The notes under the pieces were generated by a model, which saw only the letters and a program-made list of their open reading frames with translations, was not told where the DNA came from and made no database searches. Positions 1 to 12,660 of a DNA stretch of 64,000 nucleotides are shown in pieces (position 1 is the first letter of the stretch; the number at the start of each line of letters is the position of its first letter). Origin of the DNA: Reticulitermes lucifugus (lineage: Eukaryota > Arthropoda > Insecta > Blattodea > Rhinotermitidae). The DNA is taken from the NCBI GenBank assembly GCA_026260175.1, contig JAKCWW010001110.1, positions 1 through 64,000 on the forward strand, written 5' to 3'. The position numbers were made by a program, and so were the translations under genes.

Positions 1-865
1 AGACATAAATTTTTTATTCACTTTTGAAACCGCACCATTCTTTTGTGTATGCCCTGTATTACCTGTATGATAATCTAATCCGCACTTTCCTACATGGAGT
101 TGGTTTACTAGTAATGTAATGCCCGTAGTTCCAGATGTATAATTAGCTTAGACCAAACAGATAATTTGAATTTTCCAATATAGAGCGTTTAATGTTTTTG
201 TCCAACCCTGCCCCAGAAGTATCCAGAATCGTTATCTTTTATAGCCTGAATGTTATTTGATACATTCCGCCTCGTGCCTGTTTTCCACTAACAGAAACTT
301 TGTCTGAATGGCCAGTGTCAGAGATGAGAGCAAGTTAATATGAGTGTGATGTGAACACTGGGAGCATGGCGCTGTATATTGCTAAAAACTACCAACGTAC
401 AGTATTCACGTTGCAAACGAAATACGTATATCTTCCAAAACGCGGTTATCACAGGGAAACAAAAGAAACTCAAGTGCCGTGGCAGCAGTCGGTAGAGAGA
501 CGTTGCATTTCATTTCCGCATGTCCCAGTTCTACCAGGAAGCTGCCCTATCAAGTTTCATCTGCGTTCCATTGAATAGCGCTCCATTCAATACAAGGCCA
601 TGTTGTCTCCCACTTATTGATTCTAGTTCTATGTTTCGCCGCATACCTTATTCAATTACCCTAATCTGCTCATGTTTAGTCAATGGTTCTCATTGTTATA
701 GTACCTATGCTCTTCGGACTTGCTGCTAGCCTCAAGGGTGTATTTCAAATCAAGCTTCACGAAACGCTATACTTCACTAAGAATTAGTAAGATGATGAAG
801 TGAAGAAGGATAATGTGGGTCATGCAGAACACGTGTGAAAGTTAAGAAATGTATGTAAAATGAGA
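1..865. other. AT-rich stretch, nothing recognised
   Basis: Two overlapping short open frames (351-578 and 520-729) show no recognisable domain. I see no repeat, RNA gene or splice-flanked exon here. Confidence 0.5.
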
Positions 866-1085
866 AATTTCCGGTTAGTACGGCCGTAACTTTAACTACC
901 ACTGTATTCTCAGATATAGCCCCTGTAGTTGCATGGACAGATACCAATTACTACTGCACACTTCATACCGAAATGATATTAGGTTCCTTCGAAATGTTCG
1001 TACCTACCAACTAGACTGCATCATGTCACATCCTGCAAAACAATCTTTATACGGAATGTCTTCCTAATCTTTCCACTTGAGGATA
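866..1085. mobile_element. Family D foldback copy (both arms)
   Basis: The left arm (about 866-975) contains a decayed antisense arm, with a TGTAGT-TGCATGGACAGATACC core around 925-950. The right arm (978-1085) reads AGGTTCCTTCGAAATGTTCG, then TACCTACC, then a CATCATGTCACATCCTG block at 1019. The two arms are inverted and meet at about 976. The right arm keeps the GGTTCC...GAAA part of the hammerhead-like apex, but the CTGANGA side is decayed. It was recognised only by comparison with the other D loci in this window. Confidence 0.55.
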
Positions 1086-2640
1086 TGAGCCAGATTTTCC
1101 ATAGTGTGAATGTCACTATGTGCCACAATTTCTTTCTGCTTTCGGCCATTAATTCCTTCTTTACACAAAGTCGTGATATTTAGCCGTCCCATTCAGCCCT
1201 TAGTGTATTCACCCGTTATATTGCCTAGACAGCAAACATCACATTCCTCAGCTTCTTAATCATCAATTGTCGCTTTTAGCCTACTTTAATCCTAGACAGG
1301 AAAGATACAAGTTTCAGAAATCACCATGCAGTGTGTCTGTTCTTCCCCCATTTTAACATCTGAAGTAGCTGACCGGATTTAACAAAATTTGGTGAAAATA
1401 TTAAGCAATTACAGAACATTCCAATGCAGTATTCCATAATTTTTCTACAACCAGCTACAAAAATATTACGGACATATATACAAACCACTTAGTGTACTTT
1501 CTCAAATTACATACTCTAATATTCCTTCGAAACATAACCAATTTTTGTAAAGGTAATACTATTCAAAAATACGGAATAACAAAACGGCCGCCTTGCGGAA
1601 TTTTTGGCATCCGTTGCGATAACGATAACTCACAAACCCTGGGACCTACATAAGCGAAACATTTTACGGAGATATATGGTAAGTATATACAAATATTGCA
1701 TATGAATTATTGTTCGTGAGGTCTGTATATCTGATTGTGTTTGCTGATATGTTGCTGCTTTATATTTTTTATTTGATTACGAATAAAAATCTTCTATTTG
1801 CCAATCCAGCATTTTTGACGGGTGAATGCACTAGTGCATAAAAACACGGCAAATATGTAATAATTTTCTTTTATTTTCCTATGTTGTGGCGATAAATAAT
1901 AGAGAACAAGAACAAGTAGCGCAAAAGTTTGTAAGAAAATACGCCATAAGCATAAATGTAAGTTACGAATTAAACAATGTTTGGGAGACAAAACATACAA
2001 ATACACGTATTGCGCAATGAGAATTAAACGCATTCAAAATCTATGTTCTTCGCATAAAATAAAATAAAAGTATCTGTAACAGTAACAATATATTCGTTGA
2101 AATAGAACTTCATGCAATAAAAAAGTATTCTTTAAGATTTCTGAGAAGATGTCATTATTACAGTACGGCACTGTGGGAAACGGTACCTTCTCTTTGTAGA
2201 GCACATCGCTGATTATTCCATTTAATTGGGAAAGCATTTGTTTGGGTTATCGATCTACCAGAATTATCTAAAATTAATTTAATCCAACATTAATGAACTA
2301 GAGTGACGATTGTCTGAACTAATTGGATGCAGACTTCAGTGAGATTATCGAATTGTTTCTTCGACCTCGGTAGGACGGACTGCCTTCAGTATGTAAATCA
2401 AACATACGCATTTAGGTAATAATGCGCACAATAGGCTATTAGCGTACTCCACATGCCTAGCTGCAACCGACGAAATATTTCGCTTTGTGTTATGCTGTTT
2501 TAGAAATCTTACGCCCTTAGAAATAAGTGCACAGTGCAAATCCAGAAATCTCCTGAAAATATATGTATTTCAAAACATTTATTATTTACCTTGCAAAATA
2601 TGTTACCTAATTTGAGGAAGGACGTAATAAAACAAAACAA
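1086..2640. other. AT-rich stretch, nothing recognised
   Basis: Short open frames on both strands overlap one another and show no domain. No tRNA-like box or repeat similarity was seen. Confidence 0.5.
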
Positions 2641-2656
2641 ATATATATATATATAT
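2641..2656. repeat. (AT)8 microsatellite
   Basis: Eight perfect AT units directly follow an A-rich run. Confidence 0.9.
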
Positions 2657-4030
2657 GCTCGTATGTCAGCAGAGTCGGTCTCTAGGTCGACATCTGAACC
2701 CTGGGCTTCTTTTATGCGAAACAGTAAGAGCGGCATTCCCTCTAAGACGCTTCAGTGAATACAGGTCTTCACTGAAGTGAATAGCTAGGATAACAGTAAC
2801 ACTCCTTCATTATAATTATCCAGCATTACATTCACAAGCAACTCTTCACAGTTAATTGATACAGGATTGTTGAGTTTCCTTTTCCTGAGCACGGCAGCTT
2901 TACCGAATAGAAAACCTGCAACCGCCGGCACACCTTGTGCCAGCTGCCATGCTCAGCGAAATGACAGGGGCAGTCTACACTTACTGAATTGGCCAGAAGT
3001 CGAAAGAGTGAAAATAAATTATACAACATATTATAAGGTGTCAGCACACACATAATAAATCAAATTTGTAACCTTTTAATGTATGATTCAAAGTTATGTG
3101 GTAAAGACTGCAACAAATACGATTTAATTAAAAGCAGTGTTAAGAGTAACCAACACGTTCTTCTGTCTTGCATGCGGAAAGATGCGTAGGTTCCAAAGAC
3201 TTAGCGTGACCATCTGTAGTTCCCGAATAAAACTACCATGGTCACTAAATTTAAGAACCGCTACAATTTTTTGTCAAGGATGTTTACCGATTGCACCTAC
3301 CCACAATGGTCGCTGCGGCGTGGGTCCAGTTTTACCAAATTATAAAAAGAAGTGGTAGCGTTCTGCTTCATTAAAGTGGCAGCATATTTTCCACTAGCAC
3401 TCTTCTTTACACGCTATACCTAAACAGTAACACAAAACCAATTCCTGTAGTTCCCTTCCAACTGAACCATCTGTGTTTCGCACTGCAAAAAGACATTCCC
3501 CATGGCCTATTACTGCGGTCTGCTAAACTTATTACAATTACAAGGTTATGGGGGTTTAAGGTGTTTTACAAACACTCTACGTGAAGTGGAAAAATTCAGT
3601 CCGTGAAAGCAGAAAAATTATGACGCCCACCGACCCCCTGCGCTGTCCATCGGTCTGGTACATACCAGTTTGAAAATTACTAATGGGAAAATTATCAAAA
3701 AATCCTTTACGAAGTCTCTGTCTATGTAGTTAGTATTATAATTTCGTAGATCCTATAAAGGCGTTTTGGAAAAAAAATACAAGCTGTTCAATATCACATC
3801 ATTTCTTCTTCAACAGCAAATCGTAAATGTGGTAAAATAATGTGTTTACTTTCACTAACTACAGGGTTAATGGCTAATAGCTGCAAACAAATGCGAATCG
3901 AAGTAAAGGAATCTGTTCTTCGAATTGAGGGTGAAAGTTCGTAAACGTAAGCAAAGCGTTAATTTGTCTCTAAAACCGTATGAGTAGCGGAAAAATGTAC
4001 TGTATATAAAACGTGTGTAAGTCTCTGTAA
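2657..4030. other. Unique stretch, nothing recognised
   Basis: No repeat family, RNA gene or credible coding frame was seen. The small frames at 2832-3053 (minus) and 2867-3055 (plus) overlap on opposite strands, as chance frames do. Confidence 0.5.
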
Positions 4031-4300
4031 GGCCGTGCCATGGCTCAGGCGGTTAGTCGCCGGCTTCACACCTCCGAGGCCCGGGTCGGTCCATGTGGGA
4101 TTTGTGGTGGATAAAATGGCACTGGAACAGGTTTTTCCCCTAGTGCTTCAATTTTCCCCTGTCAATTTCATTCCACCGGTGCTCCATTAAATGAAAAAAC
4201 GGAAAAAGCTTCATCATCTTTATCACAGGGCTGCACAATAAGCCTTCAGGCTGCGGTGCGTTCGTAGCGACTGCTACGAGGCCCTTCACTTAAAAAAAAG
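4031..4300 (+). mobile_element. SINE A, full-length tRNA-derived copy
   Basis: The element starts with GGCCGTGCCATGGCTCAGG, which includes a tRNA A-box-like block at 4041-4052. It ends in an A-run at 4292-4299. It matches 53751-54032 over its whole length, including CATTCCACCGGTGCTC and GGCTGCGGTGCG. The B box is damaged by a short internal loss: CCCGGGTC runs straight into GGTCCATGTGGG. A weak 6-bp duplication (TCTGTA at 4024 and 4304) may be a target-site duplication. SINEs of this kind are transcribed by RNA polymerase III and mobilised by LINE proteins; this copy is probably inert. Confidence 0.88.
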
Positions 4301-5300
4301 TATTCTGTACAATTCCTGTTCGAAACGATTATTTCTCAGATACCTATTTAGTGAGCGACACTCGATACACACGCAGAGATGCGGGTATCTCTTCCTGTGA
4401 TCATCAAAACTGTTAGACGTAACTGAAAATTTATATTACCTGACAATCTTTCGTAACTTTCTTCAATAAAAGTATCACACAAAGCATAAGATTCAGCTGT
4501 TCTACAGCTTTTAGAAAGTGTTGTAAAACGAGATACACGGAGAGAACGATTTTAATAGGCGCTCAGAACGTATGCGACTGCACCTAATGTGCATCATTAA
4601 GCTGTATAGTTACTATTTTAGACTCCAAACTTTTCTGACTTCGACATGTGGACTAAAACAGCTAGAGAAATGCAGACATCCTACATTTTACAAGAACTTC
4701 GCGAACTCTCATACAAGAGACTCGAGCAGAATGAATTTGTTGGAAAGTTTCACTGTTTGCTAGAAATCATTATGTCTCGATACTGCAGGGATAGAGAACA
4801 GTTTAGAAAACTGTGAGATTTATGCTTAGTTCGTGCATGTAAATTTAGTAGCAGACAATGTGTGATCACACGCCGTGCAATACAGATAAAAGGAGTTCCG
4901 ATCAGAACTGAGCCTACATTCCTACTGAACAGACTTCCAGGATTTCTCAGTCACTCAGCAGTCTATTACGGCCACTTCGTTTCACTTCTCTAAATAAATT
5001 TTTACTGAAGTATAGACTGTATACACGCTAAAAATGCGGGTTATTACATCCAATGCTCGCACTGTCGCCATTAATGTAGCTGTCAACTAGCACAACCATA
5101 TATTTCTCGTCCTTCACGCTTCTCACTTCTCATTCCTTCTCTCTTCCACTTCTTCTTACACTCCCTTTTCTCCGTTCGCTATCCTTTTTCTCTTTCTCCC
5201 TTTCGTCTACATGATCCAAGCAACCCACATACCTCAGTCAATGTAACCACCAGGCCGTGAGCAGCACGACCGTGAAATAGTCAAAATCGGCAAGAGTAGA
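4301..5300. other. Unique stretch, nothing recognised
   Basis: No family member or RNA gene was seen. A pyrimidine-rich patch at about 5105-5205 (TTCTC/CTTCC repeats) is the only compositional oddity. Confidence 0.5.
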
Positions 5301-5455
5301 GGTTGCTCCCATCTGCACGTCCGTACGGCTCTGGGTCCCATCCAATTGGTAACGAGGGCTTTCTGTCCGAGGCAAAGCGGCCGGGTTTTGAAGCTGACTA
5401 CTCACTGCCGTCTAGTGCGGAGGTACAGAACGCATCTACATGGCCTTGTGCTTAA
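5301..5455 (+). mobile_element. SINE B fragment (body, no tRNA head)
   Basis: The blocks CTCTGGGTCCCATCC, GGCCGGGTTTTGAAGCTGAC and CGTCTAGTGCGGAGGT follow in the same order as in the better copies at 26554 and 17168. The tRNA-like head is not recognisable. The 3' end fades after CGCATCTACATGGCC. Confidence 0.65.
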
Positions 5456-7816
5456 GTACAAGCAGACCTTGTAATCTTCTAACTGCCAATATATCTTCCC
5501 TTTCTTCCTCATGCCATTGCGTCCTATTTGCCTTCATTTCTGTGTATTTCACACACACGGATACACACACAAGCACACCATACCCCTGTTGCTAAAACTC
5601 CCTGAACACTGCATCATTCAGGACGCTTCTAGAAGTGTTCTTTCTTGCAGTTAACAGCTACAACCACCCGCTACAAAACAGCTAATAGCTACTGACACCC
5701 GGTATAATAATGACATCAGTATTACCCAACCATTCCTGTTCGTACAGTCTCTGTCGATGGATTATGGTTACCTGTTATCATTAGCGTCAAGCAACATACA
5801 GGACGGAACACGTAAATCAGTAAGATTATATCTGAGCAGTTAATTAGCGCATCCACAGGCAGAGCAGTGACATCATGCAGTTTCGTGTTACCTGCCACAT
5901 TTTCTACTAGTCCTCTCAAAACACTACGCCATCTGGCAAGATTTTATTTTACTTAAGATGCTCTAGTACCGGCAGAAATGTAATAACGTGAATTATAATC
6001 AATAAAAGTCTTATACAGACAAACTCCTACAAAAATTCCCTCAAAACCTAGACACACATACAAGTACAAATCAATATAGGTCCTTCAGCAAGATATTCCT
6101 TGAAATTGATAAAAGTTATTGCACTGTTTAAATTGGAAGTCATAACTGTGTATTAATAACAAATAATCACAAATATATTTAGAACTTTAAACAACAACAA
6201 ATATAACGTGTTCTGCCCAGCACATTTCCACTCCCAAGGCATTTGCAGGGGCACCTATTCACAAGATACAGACGTTAATATATACTTTACATATTCCATA
6301 AAACATATAAGTCGGGGGTACACAAATTCCAGGCGCCAGGTTATCGTGGCGACTAATTGTTTTAAGTGGCGCCTTTTATTAGTGAATAATCAGTTTGCAA
6401 TTTCTGTCATGTCACCCTTCTGGCGCTTAGAACTTTCAGGTGACTCTTGGATTTTTGGAACAATTGTGCATTCCTGGTATGAGCACTTAGTAAGGCTTCG
6501 GGGTCTCCATAACCCACATAAAACAGGTTGTAGCTTAAATAATGTTAAACATAATCCCTAAAGGTTTCAACATTGCTTGCAGAATATCTTTTATCCGCGT
6601 GAAATATTAGTAAATATTTTACTACTACTCGTACAATTACATTGACCATTCTGTACGTTGTGTACATGTTTGTATTCAGCCTCTGCAATCTGCAAGGTAT
6701 TACAAAGTATTTTAACTTATTTATAAACTATGTAAAACATATGTATAACATAATCAAGAAATCTGTAACATTTACGCACACTAACAGCTAGGTGTCCCTC
6801 ATGATGGCGTGAAGGTTCAAACAAGTTAGGCAGCGTATAACAATTTGTATTCGTAAGAGTTTCTTTAAAGACGCTGAGAAAATACAGCGTGGAATGGTAG
6901 GACATAAGTGAATGATGACTTGTTAAGAGTGTGGAAGATAGAAATCATGCCCTAATTCCAGGTACTATCCAGGCATCTACCTGGAAGGACTGACGAAAAC
7001 CGCGTAAAACTTCAGTCAGTATAGTCAGTGACCCGAACAAGGCTGCAAGCGAGCGCTTCCCTTAAACAAGTCCGAAGCGCTGCCGCTTAAGCCAAGTTCC
7101 TCGGTGTGTAATTTGCTATATCTGTTGTTAATGTTCTTATTATTTATAATTTATATGTGGTTATACTCTTGAAATAAAGTGACGGTATCTTACATTAAAC
7201 TATCGAAATCTGTCACAAGACTCAAAGGATACACAAAATGGTCAATTTTCATCTTAAATAAAATGGCCCTTAAAGTGAACCGAACCAAAAACGCATCTTC
7301 TCGAGTCGTTATATAGAGCACTCTGCTGCGTTCTCGGAACAAATTGCCTCTCCTTGAGCCCTTCTTGCATTTTGATGGGACTTACGACCGGCCGTTAAAG
7401 TGAACAGCTCTCTCGTCTAAAGAGCAAGCAGTCAGCACCTGTTTCATAACAAACCACTGGGAGAATACGAAGTATGTGAACATATTCTTTACACATAAAC
7501 TGGCTTATGACCCGTCAAAGAGTTTCGAGAAAATCGCGTATGACCTTCCCTCATTTACGCTAGGATCTGTTTTATGTTTTAGCTTAAATAATTATTACAC
7601 TCATCCAAATTCTAGCAAATATATGAATAGGAAAAGTGCATAACATATTTCAAAATAAATCCTTCCGTGTGATGAATTAAGTGCCAAAACATGAAGCTCT
7701 ACGCATTCTTGGCCTTAAACGTAAGACATTATTAGGGAAGTTCTCTTAGAAATTACAACTTACACTTACACCTTAAGCAGGAGTGTGCTTTTTACAACCA
7801 CAGCACTTCTAATACA
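5456..7816. other. Unique AT-rich stretch, nothing recognised
   Basis: An ACACACAC-rich patch lies at 5550-5580. The 117-codon frame at 6208-6561 has no recognisable domain. No repeat family was identified. Confidence 0.5.
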
Positions 7817-7830
7817 AAAGTATTATTCAC
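7817..7830. repeat. Target-site duplication, left copy
   Basis: AAAGTATTATTCAC is repeated exactly at 8307-8320, immediately beyond the other end of the LINE fragment. Confidence 0.9.
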
Positions 7831-8306
7831 TAGCTAACTAACTAACTAACTCCATGGAGCAGAATCCTTCTGAGAAGCTAACAGGTCGTCAGCTAGTCAA
7901 GAAAATCCCCGCGTTTTATGGAACCCGAAGGTTCATTACCGCATTCACAACAGCCCGCCAACTGTCCCTATCCTGAGCTATATCAATACAGTCCATGCCC
8001 CCCCATCCCATTTCTTGAAGATCAATTTTAATATTCTCCGCCCATCTATGCCTGGGTCTTCCTAGTGGTCGTCTTCCCTCAAGTCTGCCCACCAAAATCC
8101 TGTATGCATCTCTCCCCTCATCCATACGTGCTACATGCCTCTACTACCTCATTCTTCTAGATTTGATCTCCCGAATAATATTTGGTGATGAGTACAGATC
8201 ATTACGTTCCTCTTTATGTAGTCTTCTCCATTCCCCTGTTCCCTCGTCCCTCTCAGGCTCAAATATCCTCCTCAGCACCCTATTCTCGAACACCCTCAGC
8301 CCATGT
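7831..8306 (-). mobile_element. 5'-truncated LINE (RTE/BovB-like), best copy
   Basis: Read on the minus strand, this is the 3' end of a non-LTR retrotransposon. One frame is essentially continuous from 8306 to 7916. It encodes LRVFENRVLRRIF, then [46 protein letters not shown] and [20 protein letters not shown], which is the C-terminal tail after the reverse transcriptase. Two adjacent stop codons (8141-8146) replace the usual Trp-Ala after RRMR. The 3' UTR is about 60 nt and ends in a TTAG tandem tail (7832-7853), not poly-A, as RTE-type elements do. Perfect 14-bp target-site duplications flank it. The truncation and intact flanks indicate a dead-on-arrival but fairly recent insertion. The family assignment is from memory of cockroach sequences; the clade is less certain than LINE identity. 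Confidence 0.92.
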
Positions 8307-8320
8307 AAAGTATTATTCAC
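8307..8320. repeat. Target-site duplication, right copy
   Basis: Exact copy of the 14 bp at 7817-7830. This fixes the 5' truncation point of the LINE at 8306. Confidence 0.9.
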
Positions 8321-8599
8321 AGTAACGCGAATTCACACCTCTAAATGACTTGTTTGAATTTCATAAAACCTGACGATGAGGCCAAAATGTTCAGTGGGTA
8401 TCCCTGGTCCGATCATGCGAAAGCTGGAACAGTGCCAAAGGTGTATGCATTGTTAACTCTATCGTCTTCAATTCATCGTCTCTAATTGGTCTCTCATCCG
8501 AGTGTGGTGTAAAAAAATGCGTACCGTTTTCGTTAAGTGAATTACTACGTAACGAACAAATTCGTGTTGTTTTCTGCCCTCAGTCATACTCCATTTCCC

Positions 8600-8734
8600 C
8601 AAGCCTCAGCGCCGAATTGATATCGCCTGCAATTCAGTGTTTAGACTAACTGTGTCACAGATGTGTCGGAGAAGTTGCCGCCCAATCACGGCCACATCAG
8701 GCAAGCAGCTGTTGGTGGTTGACTTTGTAAGGAA
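8600..8734 (+). repeat. Possible family E repeat fragment
   Basis: TGTCGGAGAAGTTGCCGC at about 8660 closely matches TGTCGGAGAAGTTGTCGC at about 48420. Looser similarity follows (TTGGTGGTTGACTTTGTAAG against TTTGGTCGGCCTTTACACG). The match is short, so it may be a dispersed repeat or coincidence. Confidence 0.35.
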
Positions 8735-8830
8735 GAAGAGATGTAAAGATCGATTTCTTCTGGTACTGAACACCGTGTAGCTTGGTAGAAACTGATGCGG
8801 GAAGCATACTGCCTCCATTTTCAGGGTTTA
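8735..8830 (-). mobile_element. Family D single arm
   Basis: TTCTGGTACTGAACACCGTG, then TAGCTTGGTAGAAACTGATG and TGCCTCCATTTTCAGGG, follow the D-arm order. On the minus strand the apex reads CCCTGAAAATGGAGG, close to the hammerhead-like CTGAAGA-T-GGAGG seen in other copies. The partner arm is not recognisable. Confidence 0.55.
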
Positions 8831-9524
8831 ATATCAGAGACATATGGAACATAAATACACTTCGTGGCCAAATTTTAATGATTCTTCAGGAGATAAACAT
8901 ATTTACTACTGTACTATAAACGGTTAAGAGTTTTTACATTTTGAATAAACTCCAATATGGCTATGATTTATGGGCAATGTCCTTGAATATAAGTCAACAG
9001 TAAGTTCTTAAAACATAAAATCGGAGCAGAAAAAAGATCCAGTTCTACATGTATAAGAATTATTTATAAGATTCCAGTCCGCTGGATTACTGGTGACGTA
9101 ACTGTAGTCAACCCAGAGTAGCAAACACTCCGAATCTACTAAAAATATTCACCATGAGGAAACTCTAAGTTCAAGCCGTCTGCCGACGAGGTACAAGCTA
9201 AAGTCCTCTCCTTTCATTTCGGAACCCCCTGCCTCCACCTCACCTTTACGATTCTCTTACTTTCGTGTCTAAAGAAAGCACCCAAGGGACGCCGAGTTCA
9301 GCGCTGCCAGAAGTGCAGAGCCATTGAATTCACCAGCTGACAACAGAATTCTAAGCAAACGACATCTAGCTATTTGTAAAATACTGGTAGGCTAATTATT
9401 TCATTACTCAGTGGAGCATTATTACGTACAGGCATTTACATTCGGGAAACATTGCACTTAATCAGTTATTCTGCTGCATTTATTCACTTATTTGTTTTAT
9501 TTATTTGTTTATTTAGTTTACGTA
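8831..9524. other. Unique stretch, nothing recognised
   Basis: AT-rich sequence with a T/A-rich TTAT/TTTG patch at 9480-9520. No repeat family or coding frame was seen. Confidence 0.5.
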
Positions 9525-9715
9525 TTTGAGGTCTGAAATTATTACAGCGACGATATTAAGATATCGACGTATAGTATGCTAGATACGTACAGACGCATCA
9601 GCCGACCGTGATGATGGAAGTAGTAGGTTCCTTCGAAACGTTTGTACATATATATACCACACTTCGCAGCATCACGTCCTAGAATACGGTTATCTGTACC
9701 TACTTCTTCACTTAT
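9525..9715. mobile_element. Family D foldback copy (both arms)
   Basis: The left arm starts TTTGAGGTCTGAAATTATTA, continues GACGTATAGTATGCTAGATA, and runs antisense to the right arm. The right arm starts TGATGATGGAAGTAGTAGG and continues TTCCTTCGAAACGTTTGTAC, then AGCATCACGTCCTAG. The right-arm apex keeps most of the hammerhead-like plan: TGATGA, T, GGAAG, loop, CCTTC, GAAAC. C3 of the core is replaced by G. Confidence 0.6.
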
Positions 9716-9854
9716 TTTTCATATTTCTTTTCTCTTGGTTAATTTTTTGTTTTAGATCTCCGTAAGTGATGACACGGAGTTTAATGTAACATGATTAGTG
9801 AAATTTTAATATAAAGATGTAAAATAAAGCAGTCATGGCCCAATTAGAGTACAG
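9716..9854. other. Short AT-rich stretch, nothing recognised
   Basis: Nothing identifiable between the D foldback and the SINE C copy. Confidence 0.5.
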
Positions 9855-9965
9855 CTGCAACATCTGCCTGGAGCAACTGAGGGAAACCATCAAAAAATTT
9901 CGGGTGCGACATTGCAACCAGGGTTTCCCGAGAAAGGGGCAGGTGCGCATAATGAAACGAGACAA
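9855..9965 (-). mobile_element. SINE C fragment (minus strand)
   Basis: GGAGCAACTGAGGGAAACC on the plus strand, followed by a GTGCGACATTGCAACCAGGG block that looks like an inverted, decayed B box, resembles 37845-37965 and 47525-47645. It fits the body and tRNA-derived part of a SINE in minus orientation. The A box is not clear. Confidence 0.5.
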
Positions 9966-11100
9966 AGTACGCATGGGAGACATGACAAATGCATAAATTT
10001 TTATCGATATCCCCTATGGAAGACATCTCGTCGTCAACGTGGGCACAGTTAGATGATAACTAATAAGAGGACAACGAATCGTACAGATTTCTGGCACGGG
10101 TATGTGGACTCAACTGGCTCAAGACACGGCCCAATGACTACCAGTTTTCGGGTTCCATAAAAATAGAAAGTGCCCCCGTCGATCGGCGTACATTATCCGT
10201 GAAAATTCTTTTAAGATTAAAATAAAATCCGGTATTGGTAACACACAAATTTATATTCCGATCTTCATATAATTCGTATTAATCTAACACATACCTTTAC
10301 ATCAGGCCAAACTCATGTTACATCACTTTGCTACAAAAGCATTTCATTGTATAATTCGTTATTATTACATAAAATCTGTAACTCCTTTAACTGAAGTGTC
10401 CAACGAATGTCTTAAACGTATTCTGATGTATTACATATTTAAACAGATGCAATAATATGTGCAGCATATACCTCTGTGCCGTGACGCTGTTAATGAGCTC
10501 CCTCAGCGACAGATTTTACGTATGTACACAGTGTAGCCTCTGATCTATTGATTACCTTCTTACGTACACTTTTTCTGCATTGCAACAACATACAATTCAA
10601 ATAGAAAGTATGACTAATTAATTAACTATACAAACCACAGTGCTTGTTTTTGTCTCAAAAGCTTCACGGGTTTGCAGTCCTCATTTTCAACAGTCATGTG
10701 TTGTCCCGTTCCTCCATCCCGCAAACCCTGTCTTTTTTAATAGAATTAATAATCTCCTTTCCACTTACCTCTGAGACGATGACCAGTGAAAGGCACAATA
10801 AATAATCTTTCCTTCATTGGTAAACTCAGTTTTATTCTTCACTTTGTTTTCTCTCGTCACAAGAAGACACCTTACACAATTGAAACAAATCTTTCTTGTT
10901 TTACTCCCCATTTCTGAGACCTCCCTCAAGGAATCAAGAAATTACAGGAACTCTATGAAACCCAAAGTTTAACACGTCGCTCAGCATAAGCACGTAACGA
11001 TTTTATCCTACGTGCTTAATTTCTTTAAATCACTTTTCTCATAAACGAGACAATTACGTATCAGGAATCAGCCGAAATAAACCAGTAAAATAATCAGGGT
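9966..11100. other. Unique stretch, nothing recognised
   Basis: No repeat family, RNA gene or convincing frame was seen. Confidence 0.5.
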
Positions 11101-11292
11101 ACGGGCTGAAAGACCGGAGAATAGGGTCCTGATACCTGGCCGGTTCGAACACTTTTCACCACACCGCACCCAGACCAGCTCTGGGACCCAACCACCTTCC
11201 TGTCCAGTGGATTTCGGGGCTTCTCCCCGGGTCTAAAGAGGGCAAGGCATGAAGCTGACTGCTACCTACATATACCGCCCAGTGTTAAGAAA
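11101..11292 (+). mobile_element. SINE B copy, divergent, 3' end lost
   Basis: A B-box-like GGCCGGTTCGAACACTTTTC at about 11139 is followed by CAGCTCTGGGACCCAACC, TTCCTGTCCAGTGGATTTCG and GCATGAAGCTGACTGC. These are in the SINE B order. The terminal CTAGTGCCGAGGTTAAGAAT block survives only as CGCCCAGTGTTAAGAA. Confidence 0.72.
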
Positions 11293-12589
11293 CAATTGAT
11301 TTTTAACTCCAGTACATACGTTTTAGTGCTTAATTAAACAAGAGGAGATATTTACATTTTTACCTGAAAAGGTGACTTAATGTAACTAAGCTGTAAGTTA
11401 GAGAGGGAAAAATATCTTACTGGAAAAAGGCATATTTTCGTCTACTCGTATATTGACTATCAAGGCAGTTTCTCGAAAATATTCCCCTAAATATAAAAGT
11501 TATAAGCCCTATTTTCGATGTCGTGAAGAGCAGGAAACTTTTGCAAAGTTGAGTGTAGCAGATGCGGCGTTCAAGGCGACCGCGTCTTTTTACGAAGAGT
11601 GGGATGAGGCAGGCTTCGTTCTCGTAAATTGCGAATATTTGCCAATAACACAACAACCACCAGTCTATCACCGCTTCAGCCTTTATTTTCACATAAGAAA
11701 GAGGAGGAGTGTGTAATAGGATGCTTCAGAAGCAAGTTTACGAAGTTTGTGATGTGTTCTCCACCCTATTACTTGGATGCATAACACCCATACTGGAGGA
11801 CAAATGAAGGCGTGGGGAATCCAAATGTAATAACCCCTAATTATAACTTTAGGGTCCCCAAAATTGTATGACGTACATAAAAGTGTCCTCCGCAGTGCTG
11901 GTGTCTTCCAAGCAATCTACAAGACGTCAAATCATATAAAAACCATGATCTTAATATCTAATCCCTGTAATAACCTCTTAACTCCTACAGATAAATCATC
12001 CAAAGTAAGGAATCTCAAACTCCGAAATCTGTGGAAATATAACACTAAGATGACCACAATTAATTACTACTCAGACTCAGGGTTTTCCAAACGGAGAGAT
12101 GTTCATGGCAAAAATTAACTTTATCTTCAACCTTAATGTGTAAATTTTTAAATATTATACGAATGCATCACTAAATCGACCTGAACTGTCATATTAAGTG
12201 ACCACCTTCGTACAAATGAAAAAACTGGCATTTTGGGGTTACAATTTAAATTTTAACCCGGAAAAGTAAATGCAAAGTCTCTTTATATTTGTATATGGAA
12301 ATTCCCTGAATATAACTCAGTTTATGTCGAAACATGTACGGCAATGATAGGCATGTTTTAATCATACAGAGGTATTAAAGAGGTTACTTACAGTTAGCAG
12401 CAAAGTTAATTTCCAATATACGGGTATAATTATCTTTTCAAAACTGAGTTTATGCGATTTTTTTCTAATCTCTTATTTCCAAGCATTGTGAATCTCGAGG
12501 TAACAAAGTGTCACCGTCTTTGCTTCACATTCTGCAGTACAGACGGCTTATTTGTCTACGGTTTAAGGTTCTGTCAGAGATGAGCAGGA
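11293..12589. other. Unique stretch, nothing recognised
   Basis: Overlapping frames on both strands at 11417-11716 have no domain. No repeat family was recognised. Confidence 0.5.
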
Positions 12590-12660
12590 AACTTACGTGT
12601 CTTCTGGAATGCGACGCCGCCCAAGGCGTTACATAGGTACCAACGTCACTCTACTATTCT
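12590..12660 (-). mobile_element. Family D single arm
   Basis: GTGTCTTCTGGAATGCGACG, then CCGCCCAAGGCG and GGTACCAACGTC, match the D arm from its middle to the GAAACG end (read on the minus strand). The apex and partner arm are not recognisable. Confidence 0.55.
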
